Positions 36,838 through 45,678 of a DNA stretch of 64,000 nucleotides are shown piece after piece. The translations under genes were made by a program, and so were the position numbers. This DNA is from an uncultured Bacteroides sp. (GTDB taxonomy: Bacteria; Bacteroidota; Bacteroidia; Bacteroidales; Bacteroidaceae): NCBI GenBank assembly GCA_900544675.1, contig UQVZ01000003.1, positions 62,001 to 126,000 on the forward strand, written 5' to 3'. The notes beneath the pieces were generated by a model. That model ran no database searches. It was given only the letters and a program-made list of their open reading frames with translations, and was not told where the DNA came from. The first letter of the stretch is position 1. The number at the start of each line of letters is the position of its first letter.

Positions 36838-38155
36838 TTGGTGGTTCTTGTGCGTCGTATGTCTTGGCGGACAGGCGGCTGTTCCCGAAAGCGTGGCGGA
36901 AAGCGCATTGCCTGCCGACTCGATGTTGCTGACCGTAGACGAGTTGTTTCGCTTGGGTGTGACCAATAGCCTGACCTTGCAGGCGGATGCGCTGGACGAG
37001 GCGATGGCACACGAACGCGGAAAGACGGCACGCTCTTCACGCCTGCCCGATGTGCAGATAGGATTGAGGGGAGGAGTGGTAGGCCAGCCCGTCGTGTTTC
37101 AACGGGGCTTGTCGGACGCTACGTATCCCGATACGCCCGACTGGTCGCAGAATTACGCGATAGATTTCACCCAGCCTCTCTATGAGGGAGGAAGAATCCG
37201 TTACGCTATCCGCAGGGCTGACCTGCAGACCCATGCGGCTGAGCTTCAGACCGCTACCGACCGTGCCGATGTGAAACTGGACTTGCTGGAGCAATACATG
37301 AGCCTGTTCAGCCTGTATAAGCAGCGCGAGGTGTTGATGCGCAACATCGAGGAATCGGAACAACGGTTGAAGGACATCCGCCAGATGAAGAAAGAAGGGC
37401 TGATAACGAACAACGATGTGCTGCGTAGCGAAATGCAGCTGACCAACGACCGCCTTTCGCTGACCGAAACGGAAAACAGCCTGGTCTTGGTTTCGCAACA
37501 ATTGGATATATTGTTGGGTATAGACGAGCATCGGTTGCTGTTGCCCGATACGTCCCTGTTGCATCGTGCCATCGCGTTGCAACCTTACGATGACTATGTG
37601 GAAGAGGCTTATCTGAATGACCCGGCTATGCGTTTGCTCCGCAAGCAAACCGAGATAGCCCAAAACGAAGTGCGCTTGGCGAAAGCCGAACAGTTGCCCG
37701 GTGTTTCGCTTTATGCGTCGAATACCCTGGCACGTCCCGTATCGCGGACCATGGCAGACATGTATAACAACAATTGGAACATCGGTCTTTCGGTCTCTTA
37801 CCCGCTTTCGTCGTTGTACAAAAATAATCACAGGGTGAAAGAGAGCAAACTTGCCGTACAGGTGACTCGGAATGCCGAGGAGCAGAAGAAACAGCAGGTG
37901 CGGGTCACGGTGCGCACCGCTTTTCTCCGTCATCGGGAAGCCTTGAAACAGGTGGAAGCCTTGAAGCTCTCGGTAAGGCAGGCGGAAGAGAATTACCGTA
38001 TCATGCAGAACCGGTATCTGAACCAACTGGCTATCCTGACCGACTTGCTGGATGCCAATACGGTACGGCTGAACGCCGAATTGCAATTGACTTCGGCACG
38101 TACGCAGGTTATTTTCACTTACTATCAGCTGGAAAGGGCTTGTGGCAGATTGTAG
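36818..38155 (+). CDS. TolC-like outer-membrane efflux protein (MarR-linked system)
   Basis: 445 residues, signal peptide around MRWKRFSWWFLCVVCLGGQAA. OEP helices include LTLQADALDEAMAHERGKTA, DFTQPLYEGGRIRYAIRRADL and SYPLSSLYKNNHRVKESKLAVQ. It is the outer-membrane channel for the Emr-type pump encoded by the next two genes. Starts within the 3' end of the MarR gene (20-bp overlap), so the genes share one transcript. A family 1 repeat lies between its stop and the HlyD gene. Confidence 0.9.
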   Translation: MRWKRFSWWFLCVVCLGGQAAVPESVAESALPADSMLLTVDELFRLGVTNSLTLQADALDEAMAHERGKTARSSRLPDVQIGLRGGVVGQPVVFQRGLSDATYPDTPDWSQNYAIDFTQPLYEGGRIRYAIRRADLQTHAAELQTATDRADVKLDLLEQYMSLFSLYKQREVLMRNIEESEQRLKDIRQMKKEGLITNNDVLRSEMQLTNDRLSLTETENSLVLVSQQLDILLGIDEHRLLLPDTSLLHRAIALQPYDDYVEEAYLNDPAMRLLRKQTEIAQNEVRLAKAEQLPGVSLYASNTLARPVSRTMADMYNNNWNIGLSVSYPLSSLYKNNHRVKESKLAVQVTRNAEEQKKQQVRVTVRTAFLRHREALKQVEALKLSVRQAEENYRIMQNRYLNQLAILTDLLDANTVRLNAELQLTSARTQVIFTYYQLERACGRL

Positions 38156-38162
38156 AGTTTTT

Positions 38163-38274
38163 TTAGTTGACAAGGTATCAGTTGACAAGTTAAATGCATT
38201 AGTAAAACTATCTAAAACCTTGTCAACTCGTCAACTGATACCTTGTCAACTAAAACCTTGTCAACTTGTTACCT
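38163..38274. repeat. Intergenic inverted repeat, family 1 (copy B)
   Basis: The left arm (38165-38191, AGTTGACAAGGTATC... units) is repeated as reverse complement in the right arm with a single mismatch over about 27 nt. The right arm continues with further TTGTCAAC units to 38274. The core 38192-38219 matches the core of copy A (27201-27230) in the opposite orientation. It lies inside an operon, between TolC and HlyD genes, like copy A inside the xylan minus operon. Confidence 0.8.
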
Positions 38275-38289
38275 AATAATAGAAGAATT

Positions 38290-39357
38290 ATGGCAGAACT
38301 TAGAATAAAACGAGACAGATTATTGAAATTGCGGCGGCGTAACCGCATATTGAATGCGGTTTGCATCATCCTGGCCGGGTCAGGATTATGGTGGACCGCT
38401 ACTTATTTTTGGCGTTATTTCAATTATGAAGTGACGAACGATGCGTTTATCGACCAGTATGTGGCTCCCTTGAACGTCCGTGCGTCGGGATATATCAAGG
38501 AAGTATGCTTTAAGGAGCATCAGTATGTGCATAAGGGCGACACGTTGCTGGTATTGGACAATAGCGAATATGTGATTAAGGTGAAGGAAGCCGAAGCGGC
38601 TCTGCTGGACGCTCAGGGAGCCAAGGACGTGTTGCATTCGGGCATCGAGACCTCGCATGCCAATATCGCGGTTCAGGATGCCAATATCGCCGAGGCGAAA
38701 GCCAGGTTGTGGCAACTGGAACAGGATTATCATCGCTTTGAACGTCTGCTGAAAGAAGAGTCCATCCCCGAACAGCAGTTCGAGCAGGCAAAAGCTTCGT
38801 ACGAGGCGGCGCAGGCACGCTATCAGGCGCTATTGGAACAGAAACGTGCGGCTCAGTCGCAATATTCCGAAACCAGCAAGCGGACCACCAGTGCCCGGGC
38901 TACCATCTTACGGATGGAAGCCGACCTCGATTTGGCGCGTCTGAATCTTTCCTATACGATTGTGACGGCTCCGTACGACGGATATATGGGACGGCGTACC
39001 CTGGAACCCGGGCAATATGTGCAGGCAGGGCAAACCATTTCGTACCTGGTGAGGGGCGACGACAAATGGGTGACCGCTAATTACAAGGAAACGCAAATCA
39101 GGCACATTTATATCGGCCAGCCTGTACGCGTAAAGGTCGATGCCTTGCCGGGAAGGGTATTCGAAGGGAAAGTGACGGCGATTTCCGAAGCTACCGGCTC
39201 GAAGTATTCGTTGGTTCCTACCGATAACTCGGCGGGAAACTTTGTGAAAGTGCAGCAACGTATTCCGGTACGCATCGATTTGACAAATGTTTCGGAGGAA
39301 GACATGAAACATCTTCGTGCCGGCATGATGGTAGAAACGGAGGCGTTGCGGAAATGA
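38290..39357 (+). CDS. HlyD/EmrA-family efflux adaptor
   Basis: 355 residues from ATG at 38290; an upstream TTG start (38266) lies in the repeat element and is rejected. Single N-terminal membrane helix (ILNAVCIILAGSGLWWTATYF), lipoyl half RASGYIKEVCFKEHQYVHKGDTLLVLDN, a long coiled coil of about 120 residues, and the second lipoyl half APYDGYMGRRTLEPGQYVQAGQ. Typical EmrA adaptor for a DHA2 major-facilitator pump. Its TGA overlaps the ATG of the MFS gene. Confidence 0.92.
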   Translation: MAELRIKRDRLLKLRRRNRILNAVCIILAGSGLWWTATYFWRYFNYEVTNDAFIDQYVAPLNVRASGYIKEVCFKEHQYVHKGDTLLVLDNSEYVIKVKEAEAALLDAQGAKDVLHSGIETSHANIAVQDANIAEAKARLWQLEQDYHRFERLLKEESIPEQQFEQAKASYEAAQARYQALLEQKRAAQSQYSETSKRTTSARATILRMEADLDLARLNLSYTIVTAPYDGYMGRRTLEPGQYVQAGQTISYLVRGDDKWVTANYKETQIRHIYIGQPVRVKVDALPGRVFEGKVTAISEATGSKYSLVPTDNSAGNFVKVQQRIPVRIDLTNVSEEDMKHLRAGMMVETEALRK

Positions 39358-40958
39358 TAGATATGAGAAGTCTGGGGTTGCCTGTCCGCCGATGGGTACC
39401 CAATTGGCTGGCTTTGGCGAGCGCTTTCATTGTGATGCTTCCGGTATTTATGGTAAACGGCTCGTACACGGGCAGTATGCTGGAGGTCTCGAATACGCTG
39501 GGAACCAATACCGAGGATATCACGATGGGTTATTATGCCACTTCGGCAGGCATGGCGATTGGCTATCCCATCATTCCCCGAGTATTGTCGGCTTTCCCCG
39601 CCAAGTTCCTTTTGCTGGTCGACCTTTCGTTGCAATTCCTGTTGAGCTGGGTGTGTGCCCGCTCGCAGAATGCCGATATCCTGATTGTGGCAAGTTTCGC
39701 TATCGGATTCCTGAAAGGTTTCATGATGTTGTGGTTCATTCACATGGCGCGTTTCATCTTCAGTCCGAAGGATGTGCGGAGCGAGTTCTATTCCTACTTT
39801 TATCCGTTGGTGTTCGGGTTCGGCCAGCTCTCGATGGTGCTGACTGCCGAGCTTGCCTATCATTACGACTGGAAATACATGTATTATTTCATGATGATTC
39901 TGCTTTTGCTGAGCATCGTGGTCGTGGTGGTGCTCTACCGTCAGGATGCCAAGATAGAGAAGATTCCGCTTAAGGACCTTCACTTGCGCGAAATGCTGGT
40001 GATAGCCGTAGGGGTACTGATGCTGATGTATGTGGCGAACTACGGAAAGATGCTCGACTGGATGGCATCGTTCAAGATATGTGCCTATATCGTGATAGCC
40101 CCTATCCTGATAGCTTTCTTCATCTGGCTGCAGGCAACTACGGAGAAGCCTTTTGTCAACCTGGCTCCCCTCTACCAGCCGAAAGCGATAGTAGGTTATC
40201 TCTATATGATGCTGGTCATGTTTTTCAGTACTTCGACCTCGTTGCTTACCAACTATATGACTTCCATTCTACAGGTAGATTCTACGCGCACGTACCTATT
40301 ATATATATGGATGCTTCCCGGTTATGCCCTGGGAGCCTTTATCTGTTTCTGGTGGTTCAGGTGGCAGCGTTGGCGTTTCCGTTTTCTGATAGCGGGCGGA
40401 ATGGCTTGCTTTGCGGTGTTTTTCGGCATCTTGTATTTTACCATATCGCCGGAAAGCACTTACGAGATGTTGTTTTTCCCGGTATTCATACGGGGGCTGG
40501 GGATGTTGGTCGTAATCATAGCCTTTGCCCTCTTTGCGGTAGAAGACCTGAATCCGAAGTTCTTGTTGTCGAATGCCTTCTTCCTGATACTTTGCCGTTC
40601 GGTCTTGGCACCGGTCATGGCGACTTCATTCTATAGCAATGTCTTGTATCATCTGCAGCAGAAATACATGTATTCGTTGTCGGAAACCATTACGATGGTC
40701 GACCCGCTGGCAGCATCGAAATTCACCCAGTCGTTAAGCAGCGGGATAGGGCAAGGGCATGGTTATGCCGAGGCTACACAGATGGCCACCACATCGCTTT
40801 ATTCCACCCTGCAGCAGCAAAGCCTGTTGCTGGCGTTGAAAGATATTTTGGGCTGGTTGTTTATCGTGACATTGGTGATAGCCGTCGTTTCCCGTTTCAT
40901 CCCGTTCCATAAAACCGTCCGGGTTACCTTCGCTAAGGCAGGCGATGATATGGTGTGA
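39354..40958 (+). CDS. DHA2-family MFS drug exporter (EmrB-like)
   Basis: 534 residues with about 14 membrane segments, as in DHA2 exporters. The N-terminus NWLALASAFIVMLPVFMVNGSY and the repeated helices fit EmrB relatives, though the classical motif C is weak, as in many Bacteroidota members. With the adjacent HlyD and TolC proteins it forms an Emr-type tripartite pump. The start overlaps the adaptor stop; a second ATG at 39363 is possible. A family 2 repeat follows the stop. Confidence 0.85.
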   Translation: MIDMRSLGLPVRRWVPNWLALASAFIVMLPVFMVNGSYTGSMLEVSNTLGTNTEDITMGYYATSAGMAIGYPIIPRVLSAFPAKFLLLVDLSLQFLLSWVCARSQNADILIVASFAIGFLKGFMMLWFIHMARFIFSPKDVRSEFYSYFYPLVFGFGQLSMVLTAELAYHYDWKYMYYFMMILLLLSIVVVVVLYRQDAKIEKIPLKDLHLREMLVIAVGVLMLMYVANYGKMLDWMASFKICAYIVIAPILIAFFIWLQATTEKPFVNLAPLYQPKAIVGYLYMMLVMFFSTSTSLLTNYMTSILQVDSTRTYLLYIWMLPGYALGAFICFWWFRWQRWRFRFLIAGGMACFAVFFGILYFTISPESTYEMLFFPVFIRGLGMLVVIIAFALFAVEDLNPKFLLSNAFFLILCRSVLAPVMATSFYSNVLYHLQQKYMYSLSETITMVDPLAASKFTQSLSSGIGQGHGYAEATQMATTSLYSTLQQQSLLLALKDILGWLFIVTLVIAVVSRFIPFHKTVRVTFAKAGDDMV

Positions 40959-40975
40959 TGTGTGTATATTAAGGA

Positions 40976-41078
40976 CTCAAATACAGAGGCACAGAGACAC
41001 AGAGACACAGAGAAAGAAATATCATATGATTATTAAATAGATAAAATTCTGTGTCTCTGTGCCTTTGTGTTCAAAAAT
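40976..41078. repeat. Intergenic inverted repeat, family 2 (copy B)
   Basis: The left arm has ACAGAGGC/ACAGAGAC units at exact 8-bp steps and the right arm (41049-41077) is their reverse complement. The core between them shares 24 nt with copy A (22853-22941), differing only by transitions. It lies between convergent genes (MFS and C1 peptidase), where it could act as a two-way terminator. Confidence 0.75.
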
Positions 41079-41082
41079 GATT

Positions 41083-42270
41083 TTATTCTATGCCCAGTTT
41101 CACTTTCAGCTCTTTTGACAAGGCGTCTTTATGCAGCAGGATGTAGATGGTTTTGGCGCGTACATAGCTTTCCGACATATTCAGGTATCCGCCGAAACGG
41201 TTGCTGTCGGCTGCCCACGAGTTTTTGGTGATGTAATATTTCGTACCGTTCTGGTCGGTCACGATACCGGTGATATGCATCAGGTGGTCATCGGTAGTCT
41301 TTCCGGCTTCATATCCCTTTTGGCGGATTTCGGGAGTCACGTTGATTTCCGGATAAGGGCGTTTGAAATGGAAGACTTCAGCCAGACGTTCGTTTGCGCT
41401 GAGTTGTCCCCAATGGGCACGGTCGCTGTCTTTATACAAGTCCGTATTTTCCACATCCGGATTGATGGCCACTCCGTTGTTGAACGAGAATCCCGGTTCG
41501 CTGACATCTCCGTCCCAACACAACGTATATCCGCCTTTCAGGGCTTCGTCCATTACGCTAATCAGCTCGTCCAGCGGCAGGTTATACATCCGGCTATGTT
41601 CCCAGTTGTCGGGTATTTCCACTTCAAAAGCTTCGTAGTAAGGCTTGTGGGTGAAGCTGGTTAGCGGGATATAGTCGTCGGTATCAATATCCAGACTTTC
41701 GGCGAAGCTCTTGGGCGTATATTCTTTTCCTTTGTAAGTGAACGTTTCGGGCAATTTGCCGAAATAGATGTCAAACAAGCTGTTGGCAAGTTGCCGGTAT
41801 TGTTCGCTGTTCTTTTTCTGTTTGACTGCTTCGGCGGAAATGGCTTCCACGTAGCCCGCCAGTTCCGTGTGGTTGTGTATCGGCGAGTCGTAGTTGATGC
41901 CCGTATAGACTTCTTCGGGTACGATGCCCACTTGATTGAACGCCGTAATCCAACTGGTCGTGATGCTTCCTTGGGTCACGTTGCCTTTGCCGTGGCGCAA
42001 CAGGTTATCCGCCATTTGGTTCAGGTATTTTTGACGCACGATGAACATTTCCGACAAGTCGTATTCGCCTTTTCCCTGGCGCAACAGTTCCGATTCGACA
42101 AACGAAGTGGTGGCAAAACACCAGCAGGTCCCGCTTACAGCCTGGTCTTTTACCGGCGTGGCTTTTTGTTGTACTACCGTCGTGAATTGGTATCCTTCTT
42201 TTTCTTCTTCTGCCATTCCCGGCATAGCGGTCAGTAGGAAGGCAATCCATACATACTGTTTCAGTTTCAT
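41083..42270 (-). CDS. C1B-family aminopeptidase (bleomycin hydrolase/PepC-like), exported
   Basis: 395 residues from ATG at 42270 (a TTG two codons upstream is less likely). The signal peptide YVWIAFLLTAMPGMA points to export, unlike cytoplasmic PepC. Catalytic Cys in SGTCWCFATTSF, His in HLMHITGIV and Asn in ITKNSWAAD complete the papain-type triad. About 395 residues is slightly short of the 440-450 usual for PepC. Likely trims peptides from the N-terminus in the periplasm. Promoter with -7 TACCTTTG at 42313-42306. Confidence 0.9.
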   Translation of the reverse strand: MKLKQYVWIAFLLTAMPGMAEEEKEGYQFTTVVQQKATPVKDQAVSGTCWCFATTSFVESELLRQGKGEYDLSEMFIVRQKYLNQMADNLLRHGKGNVTQGSITTSWITAFNQVGIVPEEVYTGINYDSPIHNHTELAGYVEAISAEAVKQKKNSEQYRQLANSLFDIYFGKLPETFTYKGKEYTPKSFAESLDIDTDDYIPLTSFTHKPYYEAFEVEIPDNWEHSRMYNLPLDELISVMDEALKGGYTLCWDGDVSEPGFSFNNGVAINPDVENTDLYKDSDRAHWGQLSANERLAEVFHFKRPYPEINVTPEIRQKGYEAGKTTDDHLMHITGIVTDQNGTKYYITKNSWAADSNRFGGYLNMSESYVRAKTIYILLHKDALSKELKVKLGIE

Positions 42271-42305
42271 AAGCAATTCGAGGTTTTTGTTTTCATTCTT
42301 GGCTT

Positions 42306-42313
42306 CAAAGGTA
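42306..42313 (-). promoter_or_regulatory. -7 element of the C1 aminopeptidase gene
   Basis: TACCTTTG on the minus strand with a -33 TTG about 21 nt further upstream; 36 nt before the ATG at 42270. Confidence 0.6.
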
Positions 42314-42339
42314 ACAAAAAATAACGGAAGAAGGCAAAC

Positions 42340-43347
42340 TTATTCGGTGGTCTGCCCGTCCATCAGGTATTCTTTTCGGAAAATATCGAGGAACAGCAGG
42401 AACAATGATACCAGCAACGGTCCGAAGATGATGCCCATAAAGCCGAAGATGGGCAAGCCGGCTACTACACCGAAGATGGTAATCAGCGGATGGATGTTCG
42501 CCATTTTCTTTTGCAGGATAAACCGAATCAGGTTATCGCATTGCGAAATAATGATGCCTCCATAAGCTAACAAGATGAGGCCATGCAGCCAGTCGCCGAT
42601 GATAAAGAAGTATGCCGTGACCGGAACCCATACAAGCGCTGTACCAACCAACGGAATGATAGACGCGAAGGCAGTAAGCATGGCTGTCAATACGGGATTG
42701 GGCGCACCGCATAGCAGGTAGCCGAATAGGGAAATGAAGCCCTGAATGATGGCCAGCAATGGGATGCCGATGGCATTGGAGCGGACAATAAGCTGGATTT
42801 TCTGCAAGACTTCACGCTTGTTGTTCTCTTCGAAAGGCAACAGGTCGGAGATGAATTTTTCCATCTTGTCTCCTTCCCACAACATGAAGAACAGCAGCAT
42901 GATGGCTACGGCCAGGTTGATAATCAAATCGCTTACACCCGTCATAATGGAATGCCCGATGGAAGACACTTGTGAGATAATGAACGACAAGTTCTTTTCA
43001 GACAAAACATCGAATCCGGTCCGCTCCTCGATGATGCTAATCATCTCCTGGGCAGGACGGATGATGTCGGCCGTATCGAAATGCAGGTTCGAAATCTGGT
43101 TGACCAATGCCCAGCTGAAGAGTGAAAGCGGGATTAATATAAATAAGGTGATGCCGATGGTGATAATCCATACGGCTGCCAGTGGCTTGATTTTCTGTTT
43201 CAGCCAGTTTGAGAATCCGCGCAAGAGCAGGTAGAGGGTGAATCCTCCCAAAATACCGTTCATGAAAGGCTGTGCCTGGTAGAACAACAGGATTCCCAAG
43301 CCTACAATCAGAATGATTAATGAATATTTCCAGTATGTTTCTTTCAT
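42340..43347 (-). CDS. AI-2E-family transporter
   Basis: 335 residues with about eight membrane helices in the family pattern: two pairs at the N-terminus (SLIILIVGLGILLFYQAQPF), a periplasmic helical segment (FDTADIIRPAQEMISIIEER), and the conserved C-terminal block IIPLVGTALVWVPVTAYFFIIGDW followed by MGIIFGPLLVSLFLLFLDIFR. Family members export autoinducer-like molecules or, in some cases, act as Na+/H+ antiporters; the substrate here is unknown. It lies 37 bp after the BASS transporter gene on the same strand and may be co-transcribed. Confidence 0.88.
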   Translation of the reverse strand: MKETYWKYSLIILIVGLGILLFYQAQPFMNGILGGFTLYLLLRGFSNWLKQKIKPLAAVWIITIGITLFILIPLSLFSWALVNQISNLHFDTADIIRPAQEMISIIEERTGFDVLSEKNLSFIISQVSSIGHSIMTGVSDLIINLAVAIMLLFFMLWEGDKMEKFISDLLPFEENNKREVLQKIQLIVRSNAIGIPLLAIIQGFISLFGYLLCGAPNPVLTAMLTAFASIIPLVGTALVWVPVTAYFFIIGDWLHGLILLAYGGIIISQCDNLIRFILQKKMANIHPLITIFGVVAGLPIFGFMGIIFGPLLVSLFLLFLDIFRKEYLMDGQTTE

Positions 43348-43384
43348 ATTCTTGAAGTTTTATGGTTTGCAAGGTATGATAAGT

Positions 43385-44335
43385 TTATGCGTTTCCGTCT
43401 TTCTTCCGTTTCTTCCAAAGCTGCCAGCTGTTGATGGTGTTTTGCCATACTACGTAGCTTCCCGGAGCTATGGCTGTGAGCGGGTTCAGGTAAGTGGCTG
43501 CCATCCAGATGGCGAGCACGGTATTCTTTTGCCCCAATGCCTGTCCGCCGCTGATGCGGTCATTGTATTTTCCGCCGATACTCTTTCCTCCCCAGAATTG
43601 CAGGCAGCAGATAATCAGTGCGGCAAATGCAATGATACATTCCTCACCGAAGGAAATGCTCCCTTCTACAATCGATTGAGTAGTCTGTCCCATGACGATG
43701 GTCAAAGATACCGCCCACAGGTAGAAAGCCATGTCTTTCAGCCCAATCAGGAAATGGTGGACAGGCGGAGCATAGCGTCTCAGCAATACTGCAATGAAGA
43801 AAGGGAAAAGCAATAGCGGGAAAACTTTTCCTAATATCCTTAAAAACGCTTCAAGGAATGAAATGTGCGAAGGCTCTACCAACGGGAAGAGTAAGGGGAC
43901 TATAATGGCTGCCAGCAGATTGGATGCCAATGTGTAGGTGGTGAGCGATGCGGCGCTTCCTCCCAGTTTGCCGGTTATGACGGCTGCGGCTGTAGCAGTA
44001 GGACAGATGAGGCAGACCATGGCTCCTTCGAGGGTGACACGCCCAAGGGTGTCGAAAGGGAATAGCAGCAACATGCCTGCCACCAGCAGGCAGGAAACCA
44101 GTTGGATAAGGAGCAGGATGTAGGTCCAGCGTCGGGGCGAAAGCTCTTTGACTTCTATTTTGCAGAAAGTGAGCAGCAATTGGGAAAAAATCAATAAGGG
44201 TGTGAGCCATTCCACCATAAACCAGGTAAAAGGCTTTAACGGAGAAAGGAAATCGAACGTGGCAAAGCAAAGGTATCCGATAACTCCTGCCAGCATGGCC
44301 AAAGGCAACGTCCAATTTTTAATGAATTGTAGCAT
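43385..44335 (-). CDS. BASS-type (bile acid:Na+ symporter family) transporter
   Basis: 316 residues from ATG at 44335. The longer frame begins at a TTG inside the -7 element (44370-44363), so the ATG is preferred. About nine or ten membrane helices; LICPTATAAAVITGKLGGSAASLTTYTLASNLLAAIIVPL is the conserved paired-helix region of the superfamily, and GGQALGQKNTVLAIWMAATYLNP matches the second crossing. Transports an organic anion, possibly a bile acid or a 2-keto acid; the sequence does not decide. Confidence 0.82.
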   Translation of the reverse strand: MLQFIKNWTLPLAMLAGVIGYLCFATFDFLSPLKPFTWFMVEWLTPLLIFSQLLLTFCKIEVKELSPRRWTYILLLIQLVSCLLVAGMLLLFPFDTLGRVTLEGAMVCLICPTATAAAVITGKLGGSAASLTTYTLASNLLAAIIVPLLFPLVEPSHISFLEAFLRILGKVFPLLLFPFFIAVLLRRYAPPVHHFLIGLKDMAFYLWAVSLTIVMGQTTQSIVEGSISFGEECIIAFAALIICCLQFWGGKSIGGKYNDRISGGQALGQKNTVLAIWMAATYLNPLTAIAPGSYVVWQNTINSWQLWKKRKKDGNA

Positions 44336-44362
44336 GACGGTTTCAGCTTTTTGTTTATGCCG

Positions 44363-44370
44363 CAAAAATA
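44363..44370 (-). promoter_or_regulatory. -7 element of the BASS transporter gene
   Basis: TATTTTTG on the minus strand, 27 nt before the ATG at 44335. It overlaps the TTG that opens the longer frame, which rules that start out. Confidence 0.55.
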
Positions 44371-44476
44371 GCGAAAAACAGTAAACAGGTTGCTTTTTTT
44401 TCTGTTTTTATAGACTTTCTCTATTAAAATAGCTAATTCTTTGTCTGGCGAAGGGGAGAAACCCACAAAAAACTAT

Positions 44477-44484
44477 TACCTTTG
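44477..44484 (+). promoter_or_regulatory. -7 element of the amidase/mlaD genes
   Basis: TACCTTTG, 15 nt before the ATG at 44500. The TTG at 44482 that opens the longer amidase frame is part of this element and is therefore not the start. Confidence 0.6.
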
Positions 44485-44499
44485 CACCAGACTGATAAC

Positions 44500-45663
44500 A
44501 TGAGGAAGCATAGATTTAACATACTATATATATATTGTTTCTTTCTATCTTTTCTGACAACGGTTACAGCTGCCGAGGTTTCAGATAAATCGTTTACGGT
44601 GGTTATCGATGCAGGACATGGAGGCAATGACCCTGGAGCTATCGGGAGACGGGGACGTGAAAAGAACATCAACCTGAACGTAGCATTGAAGTTGGGTAAG
44701 TTGATAGAAGAACATTGCAGCGATACGAAGGTGGTTTATACCCGCAAGAAAGATACTTTCGTACCGTTGCATAAACGTGCCGATATAGCCAATGCAGCCA
44801 AGGCGAATCTGTTCATTTCCATTCATACCAATTCGGTAGCTTCCAGAAACAGTAAGGTGAGCGGTACGGAAACGTATACATTAGGACTTCATCGTACGGA
44901 AGACAATCTGGAGGTAGCTAAGAAGGAAAACTCGGTTATCTTGATAGAGGATGACTATCAGCAGCGTTATGCCGGTTTCAATCCCAATTCTTCCGAGAGT
45001 TATATCATTTTCGAGTTGATGCAAGACAAATATATGGCGCAAAGTGTAAACTTTGCCCAGTTGGTTCAGAAGCAATTCCGTCAGAGTGCACGCCGTATAG
45101 ATAAAGGTGTGCATCAGGCAGGTTTTCTGGTGCTTCGTGAAACGACGATGCCCAGTGTGCTGATTGAACTGGGGTACATAACCAATGCTGCTGAGGAACA
45201 GTACCTGCTTTCCGATAAGGGAAGTTCTGCTTTGGCGAAGAGCATTTATCAGGCTTTTCTGTCTTATAAGCAGGGACAGGAAGGTTCGGCGGGTGCCGTT
45301 TCCGGCAATGTCTCTTCAGAGCCCGATAAAGAAGAGGAAACAATAAATGTCCCTGCAGTCAACAAGGCAGATGCGGATGTAGCTGCTGGAAAGCCAGTCT
45401 TCAAGATTCAGATTCTGACTTCCGACCGTCTGCTGAATTCGCAAAGCCGTTTGTTTAAAGGGTTGAGCCCGGTCGGTCATTATAAAGAGAAAGGAATTTA
45501 TAAATATACCTACGGTGAGAACACCGATTACAATCAGATTTTGCGCTTGAAACGTTCGAAAGTGGACGCGAAGTTCAAGGACGCTTTCATTATCGCTTTC
45601 AAGAACGGCAAGAAAATGAATATTAATCAAGCTATCCGAGAGTTTAAACAAAATAGAAAATAA
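44500..45663 (+). CDS. N-acetylmuramoyl-L-alanine amidase (Amidase_3)
   Basis: 387 residues from ATG at 44500. Signal peptide (ILYIYCFFLSFLTTVTAAE), then the zinc amidase domain (about 25-260): VVIDAGHGGNDPGAIG supplies the first Zn His, LFISIHTNS another, and PSVLIELGYITN holds the catalytic Glu. The C-terminal 100 residues (PVFKIQILTSDRLLNSQS..., YKYTYGENTDYNQILRLKRSK) look like a SPOR-type peptidoglycan-binding domain. It cleaves the stem peptide from muramic acid, probably at division. The MCE protein gene follows 15 bp later, a common pair in Bacteroidota. Confidence 0.92.
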   Translation: MRKHRFNILYIYCFFLSFLTTVTAAEVSDKSFTVVIDAGHGGNDPGAIGRRGREKNINLNVALKLGKLIEEHCSDTKVVYTRKKDTFVPLHKRADIANAAKANLFISIHTNSVASRNSKVSGTETYTLGLHRTEDNLEVAKKENSVILIEDDYQQRYAGFNPNSSESYIIFELMQDKYMAQSVNFAQLVQKQFRQSARRIDKGVHQAGFLVLRETTMPSVLIELGYITNAAEEQYLLSDKGSSALAKSIYQAFLSYKQGQEGSAGAVSGNVSSEPDKEEETINVPAVNKADADVAAGKPVFKIQILTSDRLLNSQSRLFKGLSPVGHYKEKGIYKYTYGENTDYNQILRLKRSKVDAKFKDAFIIAFKNGKKMNINQAIREFKQNRK

Positions 45664-45678
45664 AAAGTATAACAGTAT

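Noticed and set aside
40976..41078. A short protein reading through the ACAGAGAC repeats (MSLCLCASVFES...).
   Set aside because: It is a product of the 8-bp repeat, seen wherever such repeats are translated; not a gene.
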